From the NCBI RefSeq assembly GCF_000753795.1, contig NZ_JPEO01000010.1:1-64000 (forward strand): a stretch of 64,000 nucleotides of DNA, read 5' to 3'. This DNA is from Shewanella mangrovi (lineage in GTDB: Bacteria; Pseudomonadota; Gammaproteobacteria; Enterobacterales; Shewanellaceae). Under the pieces are notes generated by a model. That model was not told where the DNA came from and did not search any database. It worked only from the letters and a program-made list of their open reading frames with translations. Shown here piece after piece: positions 55,589-64,000 of the stretch. The translations under genes and the position numbers were made by a program. How positions within the stretch are numbered: position 1 is the first letter of the stretch; every line of letters starts with the position of its first letter.

Positions 55589-58249
55589 ATGGCAGATACA
55601 ACCGTACAAAAGTTGGCCATAGAAGTTGGAAAAGACGTTGACCGTCTTATCGAACAGTTTGCGAAAGCCGGTATCAAGAAGAGCGGCAACGACGAAGTAA
55701 CCGAGTCAGAGAAGCAACAGCTGCTTGATTTTTTGACCAAGCAGCATGGCGGAGAAAGCGTGCCTTCAAAAATGACCTTACAACGTAAGACTGTTTCAAC
55801 CCTGAGCGTTTCAGGCGCCGGTGGCCAGTCAAAAGATGTAAAAGTAGAAGTTCGTAAAAAGAAAACCTTCGTTAAGCGTGACGTTGCTGAATTAGCGCGC
55901 CAGGCAGAAGTTGAAGCCGAAGAGAAAGCACGTGCTGAAGCCGAAGCAAAAGCTGCGGCAGAAGCCAAGGCTAAGGCAGAAGCTGAAGCGAAGGCTAAAG
56001 CCGCTGCAGAAGCAAAAGCTAAAGCAGAGGCGAAAGCGAAGGCTGCGAAGCCGAAAGCCGACGAAGCTGCTAAAGAAGAGCTGGAAGATACTCCGGAAAC
56101 TAAAGCTGAGAAAGCAGAAGCTGCGCGTATCAAAGCTGCGCAGGAAGAAGCTGTTAAACGTAAAGCTGACGAAGAAGCTGCTCGCGCTGCTGAAGAAGCA
56201 CGCCGCATGGCTGAAGAAAATGCCAAGCGTTGGGAGCTGGAAGAGAAAGAACGTATTGAAGCTGAGAAGCGCAACGACCACCACATCACTACCTCTAAAG
56301 TTGCTCGCGCAGCCGAAGACACCAGCGATATGGAAGAAGAGAAACAAGGTCGTCGCAGCCGTCATAAGAGTGCCGGTAAAAAACGTTCTAAAGATGCTCG
56401 TCAAAGTAGCGAAGGCGGACGTGAGCGCGATATTCGCAACAAGAAAGCTGCGAAGTCGAACAAGCATGGCTTTAACAAGCCGGTTGCTGCGGTAAATCGT
56501 GACGTTCGTATTGGTGAAACCATCACTGTGGCTGACTTGGCACAGCGTATGGCCGTTAAAGCCACTGAAATCATCAAAGCGATGATGAAGATGGGCTCAA
56601 TGGTGACCATCAACCAAGTACTGGACCAAGAAACTGCACAACTGGTAGCAGAGGAAATGGGCCACAAAGTCATCCTCGTTCGTGAAAACGAACTAGAGCA
56701 TGAAGTACTGGCTGACCGTGACGGCGAAGATGTCAAAGTAGAACCACGCGCACCGGTTGTTACCATCATGGGTCACGTTGACCACGGTAAAACCTCGCTG
56801 TTGGACTACATCCGTCGCACTAAAGTGGCATCAGGCGAAGCCGGTGGTATTACTCAGCACATTGGTGCATACCACGTTGAAACTGACAACGGCATGATCA
56901 CCTTCCTGGATACTCCAGGCCACGCTGCGTTTACCGCAATGCGTGCTCGTGGTGCGCAAGCGACCGATATCGTAGTACTGGTGGTTGCAGCAGATGACGG
57001 CGTAATGCCACAAACCATCGAAGCTATCCAACACGCAAAAGCCGGTGGCGCGCCACTGATTGTTGCTGTGAACAAAATGGATAAACCAGAAGCTGACGTA
57101 GACCGCGTGAAGAGCGAACTGTCGCAACACGGCGTAATGTCAGAAGAGTGGGGCGGCGACAACATGTTTGTTTACGTTTCTGCCAAAACTGGTCAAGGCG
57201 TTGATGAATTGTTGGAAGGCATCCTGCTGGAAGCGGAAGTACTCGAACTTAAAGCAGTTCGTGACGGCATGGCAGCTGGTGTTGTAGTTGAATCTAAACT
57301 CGACAAAGGCCGTGGCCCTGTAGCGACAGTATTGGTTCAAGAAGGTACATTGCACCAAGGCGATATCGTACTGTGTGGTCTTGAGTACGGTAAAGTTCGT
57401 GCGATGCGCGACGAAGACGGTAATGAGATCAAAGAAGCTGGTCCATCAATTCCAGTAGAGATCTTGGGTCTGTCAGGTGTGCCATCAGCCGGTGATGAAG
57501 CAACTGTTGTTAAAGATGAACGTAAAGCGCGTGAAGTTGCTCTGTATCGTCAAGGCAAGTTCCGTGAAGTGAAACTGGCACGTCAGCAAAAAGCGAAACT
57601 GGAAAACATGTTCGCTAACATGACTGAAGGTGAAGTTCAGGAATTGAACATCATCCTGAAAGCTGACGTACAAGGTTCGCTGGAAGCGATTTCTGACTCA
57701 CTGCGTAAACTGTCTACCGATGAAGTGAAAGTGAACATCATCGCGAGCGGTGTAGGTGCTTTGACCGAGAACGATGCGACTTTGGCTGCTGCGTCTAGCG
57801 CAATCATGGTAGGCTTTAACGTTCGTGCCGATGCGCAAGCACGTAAAGTGATTGAAGCTGAAAGCGTTGACCTGCGTTACTACAGCGTGATCTACGATTT
57901 GATTGATGAAGTTAAATCAGCGATGAGCGGTATGCTGTCGCCTGAATTTAAACAACAGATCATCGGTCTGGCTGAAGTTCGTGACGTGTTCAAATCACCT
58001 AAGATTGGTGCAATTGCGGGTTGTATGGTAACTGAAGGTACCGTTAAACGTAGCGCGCCTATCCGTGTATTGCGTGACAACGTGGTGATCTACGAAGGTG
58101 AACTTGAGTCACTGCGTCGCTTTAAAGATGACGTTAACGAAGTTCGTAACGGTACTGAGTGTGGTATCGGCGTTAAGAACTATAATGACGTTCGTGTTGG
58201 CGACCAAATCGAAGTGTTTGAAACCGTTGAAGTGGCGCGTAGCCTGTAA
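55589..58249 (+). CDS. infB: Translation initiation factor IF-2
   Basis: An 886-residue GTPase that brings fMet-tRNA to the 30S subunit. An N-terminal IF2 subdomain (1-50) precedes a long Ala/Lys/Glu-rich helical linker (about 105-230) and a basic stretch. The G domain carries GHVDHGKT (about 395-402), DTPGH and NKMD, followed by the C-terminal fMet-binding domains. In-frame internal starts could yield shorter forms, as in E. coli. It is 28 bp after nusA. Confidence 0.97.
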   Translation: MADTTVQKLAIEVGKDVDRLIEQFAKAGIKKSGNDEVTESEKQQLLDFLTKQHGGESVPSKMTLQRKTVSTLSVSGAGGQSKDVKVEVRKKKTFVKRDVAELARQAEVEAEEKARAEAEAKAAAEAKAKAEAEAKAKAAAEAKAKAEAKAKAAKPKADEAAKEELEDTPETKAEKAEAARIKAAQEEAVKRKADEEAARAAEEARRMAEENAKRWELEEKERIEAEKRNDHHITTSKVARAAEDTSDMEEEKQGRRSRHKSAGKKRSKDARQSSEGGRERDIRNKKAAKSNKHGFNKPVAAVNRDVRIGETITVADLAQRMAVKATEIIKAMMKMGSMVTINQVLDQETAQLVAEEMGHKVILVRENELEHEVLADRDGEDVKVEPRAPVVTIMGHVDHGKTSLLDYIRRTKVASGEAGGITQHIGAYHVETDNGMITFLDTPGHAAFTAMRARGAQATDIVVLVVAADDGVMPQTIEAIQHAKAGGAPLIVAVNKMDKPEADVDRVKSELSQHGVMSEEWGGDNMFVYVSAKTGQGVDELLEGILLEAEVLELKAVRDGMAAGVVVESKLDKGRGPVATVLVQEGTLHQGDIVLCGLEYGKVRAMRDEDGNEIKEAGPSIPVEILGLSGVPSAGDEATVVKDERKAREVALYRQGKFREVKLARQQKAKLENMFANMTEGEVQELNIILKADVQGSLEAISDSLRKLSTDEVKVNIIASGVGALTENDATLAAASSAIMVGFNVRADAQARKVIEAESVDLRYYSVIYDLIDEVKSAMSGMLSPEFKQQIIGLAEVRDVFKSPKIGAIAGCMVTEGTVKRSAPIRVLRDNVVIYEGELESLRRFKDDVNEVRNGTECGIGVKNYNDVRVGDQIEVFETVEVARSL

Positions 58250-58311
58250 GCGGTATCACAACAGATATTGGGCGGCTACGGCCGCCCTTGTTGGTTTAAG
58301 AGGGTAAGAAA

Positions 58312-58728
58312 ATGGCGAAAGAATTTAGCCGTACCCGGCGTATTGGCCAGCAGCTGCAGCAAGAGCTAGCGCTGGTACTACAACGCGATATGAAAGATCC
58401 GCGCATTGGCATGGTGACAGTTAACGACGTGGAAGTATCGCGCGATTTAAGCTTCGCAAAAGTATACGTGACATTGTTTGAAGAAGATCCGCAGGTGATC
58501 AACGACAAGATGGCCGCGTTGATGAAAGCAGCACCGTACGTACGTACTCTGGTGGCTGGTCGTATGAAGCTGCGGGTGATGCCTGAATTGAAATTTGTTT
58601 ATGACGCATCACTTGTAGAAGGGATGCGCATGTCTAACTTGGTGAGTCAAGTCATCAGTTCAGATAAAGCAAAGCAAGAGCAATTTGGCGCTGAAGCTGA
58701 AGATGAGCAAGGCGAGGAACAGGATTAA
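58312..58728 (+). CDS. rbfA: 30S ribosome-binding factor RbfA
   Basis: 138 residues of the KH-like RbfA fold: [45 protein letters not shown] and [18 protein letters not shown]. It acts late in 16S processing and in cold adaptation. The acidic tail ([11 protein letters not shown]) is variable. The stop overlaps the truB start by one base (TAATG). Confidence 0.96.
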   Translation: MAKEFSRTRRIGQQLQQELALVLQRDMKDPRIGMVTVNDVEVSRDLSFAKVYVTLFEEDPQVINDKMAALMKAAPYVRTLVAGRMKLRVMPELKFVYDASLVEGMRMSNLVSQVISSDKAKQEQFGAEAEDEQGEEQD

Positions 58729-59684
58729 TGGCAAGACGACCGAAAGGCCGTTTTATCGATGGTATCGTGTTATTGGATAAGCCAACAGGTATCAGTTCCA
58801 ATCACGCGTTGCAGCAAGTAAAGCGTTTTTATCAGGCCGCTAAAGCCGGACATACCGGTGCGTTGGATCCACTGGCAACCGGTATGCTACCTATTTGTCT
58901 TGGGGAAGCGACTAAGTTTTCCCAGCATCTACTCGATTCAGATAAGCGTTATTTGGTAACCGCCAAACTTGGTCAGCGTACCGACACCAGTGATTCCGAT
59001 GGTGAAGTGGTCGAGACTCGCCCAGTTAATTTCACACAAGCGATGCTCGATGAGGCGTTAGGCAGTTTCCGTGGTGAAACCATGCAAACACCGTCAATGT
59101 TCTCTGCACTGAAATATCAAGGTCAGCCACTGTACAAATACGCTCGCGAAGGTAAGACCGTACCGCGTGAAGCGCGGCCTATTACAGTGTATGAATTGCT
59201 TTTTGTCGGGTTAGAGGGCGATGAGCTAACGCTGGATATTCACTGCTCAAAAGGGACGTATATTCGTACCATCATTGACGATTTAGGTGAACAGCTCGGC
59301 TGTGGCGCACACGTCATTATGTTGCGTCGTACTCAAGTTGCCGCTTATCCCGCAGATAGAATGGTGACGATTGAGCAGCTACAAACCTTAGCCGAACAGG
59401 CCAAAGTCGCGCTAGATGATGACGCCCGCTATGCTGAGTTAGATGCATTGCTGTTGCCGATGGATACTGCTGTGGCTGACCTTCCAGAGTGCCATTTGTC
59501 AGATGCTGTAGTCGGTTATGTGATGCACGGTAACCCGGTACGCTTTGACGGTCCGGCTGCTGGTACCTTAGTCAGAATTACCTATGGTGAACAGCATCAG
59601 TTTATTGGCATCGGAGCGATGACCGATGATGGTCAGTTAGCACCGAAGCGGTTAGTGGTTTCACCGCAAAAAACTGCGGACTAA
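58728..59684 (+). CDS. truB: tRNA pseudouridine-55 synthase TruB
   Basis: 318 residues. It converts U55 of the T-loop. The catalytic aspartate is D47 in [15 protein letters not shown]. The [17 protein letters not shown] and [15 protein letters not shown] blocks and a C-terminal PUA-like domain are present. It is the fifth gene of the operon, 94 bp before rpsO, which probably has its own promoter in that gap. Confidence 0.96.
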   Translation: MARRPKGRFIDGIVLLDKPTGISSNHALQQVKRFYQAAKAGHTGALDPLATGMLPICLGEATKFSQHLLDSDKRYLVTAKLGQRTDTSDSDGEVVETRPVNFTQAMLDEALGSFRGETMQTPSMFSALKYQGQPLYKYAREGKTVPREARPITVYELLFVGLEGDELTLDIHCSKGTYIRTIIDDLGEQLGCGAHVIMLRRTQVAAYPADRMVTIEQLQTLAEQAKVALDDDARYAELDALLLPMDTAVADLPECHLSDAVVGYVMHGNPVRFDGPAAGTLVRITYGEQHQFIGIGAMTDDGQLAPKRLVVSPQKTAD

Positions 59685-59778
59685 GCTTGCGGTACATGGG
59701 CAGGCACGCTATTATGCGCAACCTTCGGCTGAGTTAGTGATCGGCTGGAGTTTAATTTAGATTATTTTGGAGAAACTC

Positions 59779-60048
59779 ATGTCACTAAGTACTGAACAAA
59801 AAGCAGAAATTCTGGCGAAATTTGGCCGTGGCGAAAACGACACTGGCTCACCAGAAGTTCAAGTTGCCCTGTTGACTGCACAGATCAACCATCTGCAAGG
59901 TCACTTCAAAGAGCACAAGAAAGATCACCACTCACGTCGTGGTCTGCTGCGCATGGTTAGCGCACGCCGTAAACTGTTGGCTTATCTGAGCAAGAAAGAC
60001 AACGCACGTTACGTTGCTCTGATTCAAGAACTGGGTCTGCGTCGCTAA
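59779..60048 (+). CDS. rpsO: 30S ribosomal protein S15
   Basis: 89 residues, the standard length: [38 protein letters not shown] and ELGLRR. The ATG at 59779 follows TGGAGA; an in-frame TTG at 59767 is rejected. S15 binds 16S helix 22 early and represses its own mRNA in E. coli. A strong terminator follows, before an inserted minus-strand gene. Confidence 0.97.
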   Translation: MSLSTEQKAEILAKFGRGENDTGSPEVQVALLTAQINHLQGHFKEHKKDHHSRRGLLRMVSARRKLLAYLSKKDNARYVALIQELGLRR

Positions 60049-60062
60049 TCCAAGTTCTGAAC

Positions 60063-60090
60063 AAAAAAGGAGGCTGAGGCCTCCTTTTTT
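60063..60090 (+). terminator. Terminator of rpsO
   Basis: AAAAAAGGAGG-CTGAGG-CCTCCTTTTTT. The flanking A and T tracts let it work in both directions, so it may also end the convergent GGDEF-EAL gene. Confidence 0.92.
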
Positions 60091-60108
60091 GTTGCCTTGG
60101 GTTAATGC

Positions 60109-62178
60109 TTACGAGCTCACTTGCTTGCTGTGGGGCATTAAGTAAAGCTGTTCAAATTCTTCTAACGGCAATGGTTGGCTGTAGTAAAACCCTTGGCCAA
60201 TAATACAGCCATTACGTTTTAACCACTGTTCCTGCATTTCGTTTTCTATTCCTTCAGCAACAATATTGAGATCTAATTGTTTGCCTAATGTCAGAATCGT
60301 TGAGGCAATGGCACTGTCATGGGGGAGATCGGAGATAAAAGCACGATCAATCTTCAGCGTGGTGATGGGAAGATGGCGCAGATACGAAAGTGATGAATAG
60401 CCTGTGCCAAAGTCATCAACGGCAATGCCAAAGCCTGCGGACTTAAGTTGTTTGAGTTTATTGATGGCGAGATCAATATCATCCATCAAGGATGTCTCGG
60501 TAATTTCTATTTCAATCAGGCCTGGATCTATCTGATAGCGCATCGCCATACGCTTGATATCGGGGATAAGACTGGCGTCGGCAAACTGCTTCGACGATAC
60601 GTTGCAGGCAATGATGGTCGATGTGTTATACAGCTTTTGCCATTTACTTAACACCTTACATGTCTGTTCCAGCACCCAGCGCCCAATAGGGATGATAATG
60701 CCGGTTTCTTCCGCGACAGGAATAAAGGTTACTGGACTAATCAACCGCCCATCGCGTTGCCAACGGATCAGTGCTTCACAGCCAAGCAGCTCGCCTGTGG
60801 TGATATCCAGTTTGGGCTGGAAATACAGTAAAAACTCATTATTGACGATAGCATCATGCAGCGATGCTTCAGTTCTCAAACGTACTGCCGCCTTTTCTGT
60901 CATCTGCTGTTTGAAGAAGGACCATTGGTTTGAGCCAGCGGCTTTCGCGCTATACATCGCCATATCGGCATGACGGATCAGGTCTTCCGGCGTTTGACCA
61001 TCATCGGGAAATAGCGAAATTCCCACCGAGGCGGCGGGATGTACCGAATGGTCATCCAATTTGATTGGGTTTTGCAGTTGCCGCAGCAGCCTATCAACAA
61101 ATTCAGCGGCTTCGTTGGCTGAGCGAATATCATCATGCATGATGACAAATTCATCTCCGCCTAAGCGCGCAACTGTGCCGCGATTACCAACGAAACGTCG
61201 CAAAATACTCGCCACGCGGATGAGAAATTGGTCACCGAGTGCATGGCCAAGCGAATCGTTGACGTTTTTAAAACGATCTAAGTCGATAAACAGCAGCGCA
61301 AGTGGCTGGTTGCGCGATTTAGCGCGCTGGATTGCCACCGCAATGGTTTCTAACAACAAGGTACGGTTGGGCAGGCCGGTCAAGCTATCACGGGTGGCGA
61401 GTTTGCGCAGCTTATTCTGGGTTTGGGTAAATTGCAGCAGGATCTGGTTTAGCTTGTTGGTCACTATGCCCAATTCATCATCGTCGTGGTTACGAAACGT
61501 CGGTAGCAAGTGATTGTCAGGTGATTCTGGATCGATGCGATCGATGGCTTCACCAATTTTGGCAATCGGTTGGGTGAGAAAACGGTGAAAAATGTAAGAC
61601 AGCACTAAGGTAATAAACAACGCTCGGGCGAGCGTGGCAGTAAAGCTGAGTTTTAGTTGGTCAATTAAGGTTTGCGTTAATTCGCGCGTATTGTAGTCAA
61701 TGTAGACCTGACCAATCAGCTCGGGCGCTTTACTCTTAAATGACTCAGATTGGTGATGCAGCTCGCGAGATACCTGTTTTAGCGGGCCAAATAGACGGCT
61801 GCCTATCGCGGCATACATATCGTTTTGGTTAACAGTTTCATTCCCGGTACTGACAAACTTTGACTCATCGTCCAACACCACTTTGGCACTGGCAACATGG
61901 TCGACTTTTAAAATACCTTCCAATGTTTGGGTGGCTAATCCGGTATCTAATGCCCACACAGCGTTTTCTAACGGCTGTTCAACCGAGTCGAGCAGCTCCT
62001 GTTGATCGTTAATCAGGGCACTGGTTTCAGCTTTGACCACCATTAATACTTCGAAGATAAAAATGGCAATTGCAAAAAATAACGCTGTCACTACCACTAA
62101 GGTTGTTTGTTTAAACGTCAGTGATTTAAAGCGCGTTTTTCCCATTCGCAATTTTCCCACCATAGGATACAAGGCCAT
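60109..62178 (-). CDS. GGDEF-EAL cyclic-di-GMP enzyme
   Basis: 689 residues from the first ATG; ATGs at 62163 and 62145 are alternatives, the last having the best upstream purine stretch. TM1 is about 26-47, a periplasmic sensor about 48-178, TM2 about 180-197, HAMP about 198-250. GGDEF (340-344) is intact but lacks the RxxD inhibitory site. The EAL domain has EAL 468-470 (CEALIRW) and DDFGTGYSS, so both activities are possible. It lies between rpsO and pnp on the opposite strand and is divergent from pnp. Confidence 0.92.
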   Translation of the reverse strand: MALYPMVGKLRMGKTRFKSLTFKQTTLVVVTALFFAIAIFIFEVLMVVKAETSALINDQQELLDSVEQPLENAVWALDTGLATQTLEGILKVDHVASAKVVLDDESKFVSTGNETVNQNDMYAAIGSRLFGPLKQVSRELHHQSESFKSKAPELIGQVYIDYNTRELTQTLIDQLKLSFTATLARALFITLVLSYIFHRFLTQPIAKIGEAIDRIDPESPDNHLLPTFRNHDDDELGIVTNKLNQILLQFTQTQNKLRKLATRDSLTGLPNRTLLLETIAVAIQRAKSRNQPLALLFIDLDRFKNVNDSLGHALGDQFLIRVASILRRFVGNRGTVARLGGDEFVIMHDDIRSANEAAEFVDRLLRQLQNPIKLDDHSVHPAASVGISLFPDDGQTPEDLIRHADMAMYSAKAAGSNQWSFFKQQMTEKAAVRLRTEASLHDAIVNNEFLLYFQPKLDITTGELLGCEALIRWQRDGRLISPVTFIPVAEETGIIIPIGRWVLEQTCKVLSKWQKLYNTSTIIACNVSSKQFADASLIPDIKRMAMRYQIDPGLIEIEITETSLMDDIDLAINKLKQLKSAGFGIAVDDFGTGYSSLSYLRHLPITTLKIDRAFISDLPHDSAIASTILTLGKQLDLNIVAEGIENEMQEQWLKRNGCIIGQGFYYSQPLPLEEFEQLYLMPHSKQVSS

Positions 62179-62340
62179 GAAACTAAGATTAGCCTATAAC
62201 TCGTTGTTAAGACGCCTTCAAAGTTGCATTTTTACAAAAAAAACAGTTGCGGCAAAGTTGGTCAAGAGCTTTATTCATACAGAAGCAATGCTGTATACTT
62301 ACGCGCGAAAATTAAGGTAATTAATTAAGGAATGGGTCAC

Positions 62341-64000
62341 GTGAATCCAATAGTTAAGAGTTTTGAGTATGGTCAGCATACTGTCACCCTGGAAACAGGT
62401 GTTATCGCACGTCAAGCCGATGCGGCCGTTATGGCAAGCATGGGCGACACTACAGTTTTAGTAACTGTTGTCGGTAAAAAACAGGCAGACCCTGGCCGTG
62501 ACTTCTTCCCTCTTACAGTGAATTATCAGGAAAAAACTTACGCTGCTGGTAAGATTCCGGGTGGTTTCTTTAAGCGAGAAGGACGTCCATCAGAAGATGA
62601 AACTTTGATCGCCCGCCTTATCGACCGTCCTATTCGTCCACTTTTCCCTGATGGTTTCACCAACGAAGTTCAGGTTATCGTGACTGTAGTTTCAGTTGAT
62701 CCACAGATTGAGCCAGACATTGTTGCAATGATTGGTACATCTGCTGCGCTGGCAATTTCTGGTATTCCATTTAACGGTCCTCTGGGCGCTGCTCGTGTAG
62801 GCTATGTAAATGGCGAATACATCCTCAACCCAGGTGCGGAAGCTCTGGTTGATAGCCAACTGGACTTGGTCGTTGCAGGTACGCAAGCTGCGGTTCTGAT
62901 GGTTGAATCAGAAGCTAAAGTACTGGCAGAAGAAGTGATGTTGGGCGCGGTTGTATATGGTCACGATCAACAACAAGTGGTCATCAACGCTATCAATGAG
63001 TTTAAAGCCGAAGCCGGTAAGCCAGCTTGGGATTGGACTGCGCCAGCGAAAAATGAAACCTTGGCTGAGAAAGTCAAAGCAGCTGCTGAAGCGGGTTTGA
63101 CTGAAGCTTACCAAATCACCGCTAAGCAAGAGCGTTATGCTGCTGTTGCCGACGTTAAGAATGCTGCAATTGCGCAGTTAGTGGCTGAAGATCCAGAACT
63201 CGATACGCAAGAAGCTGACAACCTGCTGGGTAGCTTGGAAAAAGCGGTTGTACGTAGCCGTATCATCAAAGGTATGCCACGTATCGACGGTCGTGAACCA
63301 GACATGATCCGTGCTCTGAGCGTGATGGCTGGCGTATTGCCACGTACTCACGGTAGTGCACTGTTCACCCGTGGTGAAACTCAAGCACTGGTAACTTGTA
63401 CGCTGGGTACTGAGCGTGATGCGCAAAAAATCGACTCTATCATGGGTGAGCGCACCAACCGCTTTATGTTGCACTACAACTTCCCTCCATACTCAGTAGG
63501 TGAAACCGGCATGGTTGGTTCACCAAAACGTCGTGAAATTGGTCACGGTAAACTGGCATGGCGCGGCGTTAATGCAGTAATGCCTTCTGCTGAAGAGTTT
63601 CCATACTCAGTACGTGTAGTATCAGAAATCACTGAATCTAACGGTTCAAGCTCTATGGCTTCAGTATGTGGTACTTCACTGGCATTGATGGATGCAGGTG
63701 TACCTATCAAGACTTCTGTTGCGGGTATCGCAATGGGCTTGGTAAAAGAAGGCGATGACTTCGTAGTACTGTCTGACATTCTGGGTGATGAAGACCACCT
63801 GGGTGACATGGACTTCAAAGTAGCGGGTACTCGCGATGGTGTTACTGCACTGCAGATGGACATCAAGATCGAAGGTATCACCAAAGAGATCATGGAAATT
63901 GCACTGCGCCAAGCTTACGGTGCCCGTGTACATATCCTGAACGTGATGGACCAAGCGATTAACTCTGCGCGTTCTGACATCTCTGAACATGCTCCACGTA
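62341..64000 (+). CDS. pnp: Polyribonucleotide nucleotidyltransferase (partial, 3' end beyond window)
   Basis: 3'-5' phosphorolytic exoribonuclease of the degradosome. The first 553 codons are in the window. GTG start ([20 protein letters not shown], like E. coli PNPase) preceded by AAGGAA. The first RNase PH-like domain ([31 protein letters not shown]) and the second, catalytic one ([48 protein letters not shown]) are intact. The KH and S1 domains should follow beyond the end. Confidence 0.96.
   Translation, partial: MNPIVKSFEYGQHTVTLETGVIARQADAAVMASMGDTTVLVTVVGKKQADPGRDFFPLTVNYQEKTYAAGKIPGGFFKREGRPSEDETLIARLIDRPIRPLFPDGFTNEVQVIVTVVSVDPQIEPDIVAMIGTSAALAISGIPFNGPLGAARVGYVNGEYILNPGAEALVDSQLDLVVAGTQAAVLMVESEAKVLAEEVMLGAVVYGHDQQQVVINAINEFKAEAGKPAWDWTAPAKNETLAEKVKAAAEAGLTEAYQITAKQERYAAVADVKNAAIAQLVAEDPELDTQEADNLLGSLEKAVVRSRIIKGMPRIDGREPDMIRALSVMAGVLPRTHGSALFTRGETQALVTCTLGTERDAQKIDSIMGERTNRFMLHYNFPPYSVGETGMVGSPKRREIGHGKLAWRGVNAVMPSAEEFPYSVRVVSEITESNGSSSMASVCGTSLALMDAGVPIKTSVAGIAMGLVKEGDDFVVLSDILGDEDHLGDMDFKVAGTRDGVTALQMDIKIEGITKEIMEIALRQAYGARVHILNVMDQAINSARSDISEHAPR

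Noticed and set aside
55582..56322. 246-codon minus-strand open frame opposite infB
   Set aside because: It is the reverse of the Ala/Lys/Glu repeat tract, giving Ser/Ala-rich low complexity; infB itself is certain.

Overview
The window is chromosomal DNA from a gammaproteobacterium of the Shewanella / Alteromonadales type. The evidence is gene order (lptD-surA-pdxA-rsmA-apaG-apaH; secG-tRNA-Leu-tRNA-fMet-rimP-nusA-infB-rbfA-truB-rpsO-pnp; rlmE-ftsH-folP-glmM-tpiA), protein sequences close to gamma-proteobacterial orthologues, a GGDEF-EAL gene between rpsO and pnp, a shewasin-type pepsin homologue and a SonM-like peptide N-methyltransferase. The species assignment is inference from recalled family sequences; no search was run.

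Layout. 1-600: distal end of an rRNA operon (last bases of 23S, tRNA-Val inside the 23S-5S spacer, 5S, terminator, then a duplicated 5S tail with a second terminator). 600-1225: an IS200-type single-strand transposon. 1242-3263: a chemoreceptor. 3357-10144 (minus): envelope and rRNA-modification operon lptD-surA-pdxA-rsmA-apaG-apaH. 10310-14419 (plus): cell-wall recycling pair amgK-murU, djlA, a small beta-barrel protein and a D-2-hydroxyacid dehydrogenase. 14485-16214: purT and a DUF1289 gene, divergent around a CRP-like site. 16211-19523 (minus): a four-gene mipA / DUF3019 / response regulator / histidine kinase operon whose first three genes are joined by TGATG overlaps.

19681-24357 (minus) is the most unusual part: a five-gene, nearly gapless operon encoding a pepsin-family aspartic protease, a GNAT acetyltransferase, a borosin-type (SonM/OphMA-like) backbone N-methyltransferase, a 91-residue putative precursor peptide and a periplasmic-sensor diguanylate cyclase. 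I read it as a split (type IV-like) borosin RiPP cluster with built-in candidates for proteolysis and a second tailoring step.

24523-39233 (minus): valS-holC, a modF-like ABC ATPase, an orphan solute-binding protein, a membrane protein of unknown function, a secreted M1 aminopeptidase, a YdeP-like molybdoenzyme and the aaeXAB efflux system. 39607-46430 (plus): fklB, dapB, carAB, greA. yhbY is on the minus strand. 46930-60048 (plus): the rlmE-ftsH-folP-glmM-tpiA-secG block, two tRNAs and the rimP-to-rpsO translation operon. A GGDEF-EAL gene (minus) then separates rpsO from pnp, which runs off the window end. Apart from the IS element and the borosin operon the window is mostly conserved housekeeping DNA. 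No CRISPR array, prophage or integron was seen.
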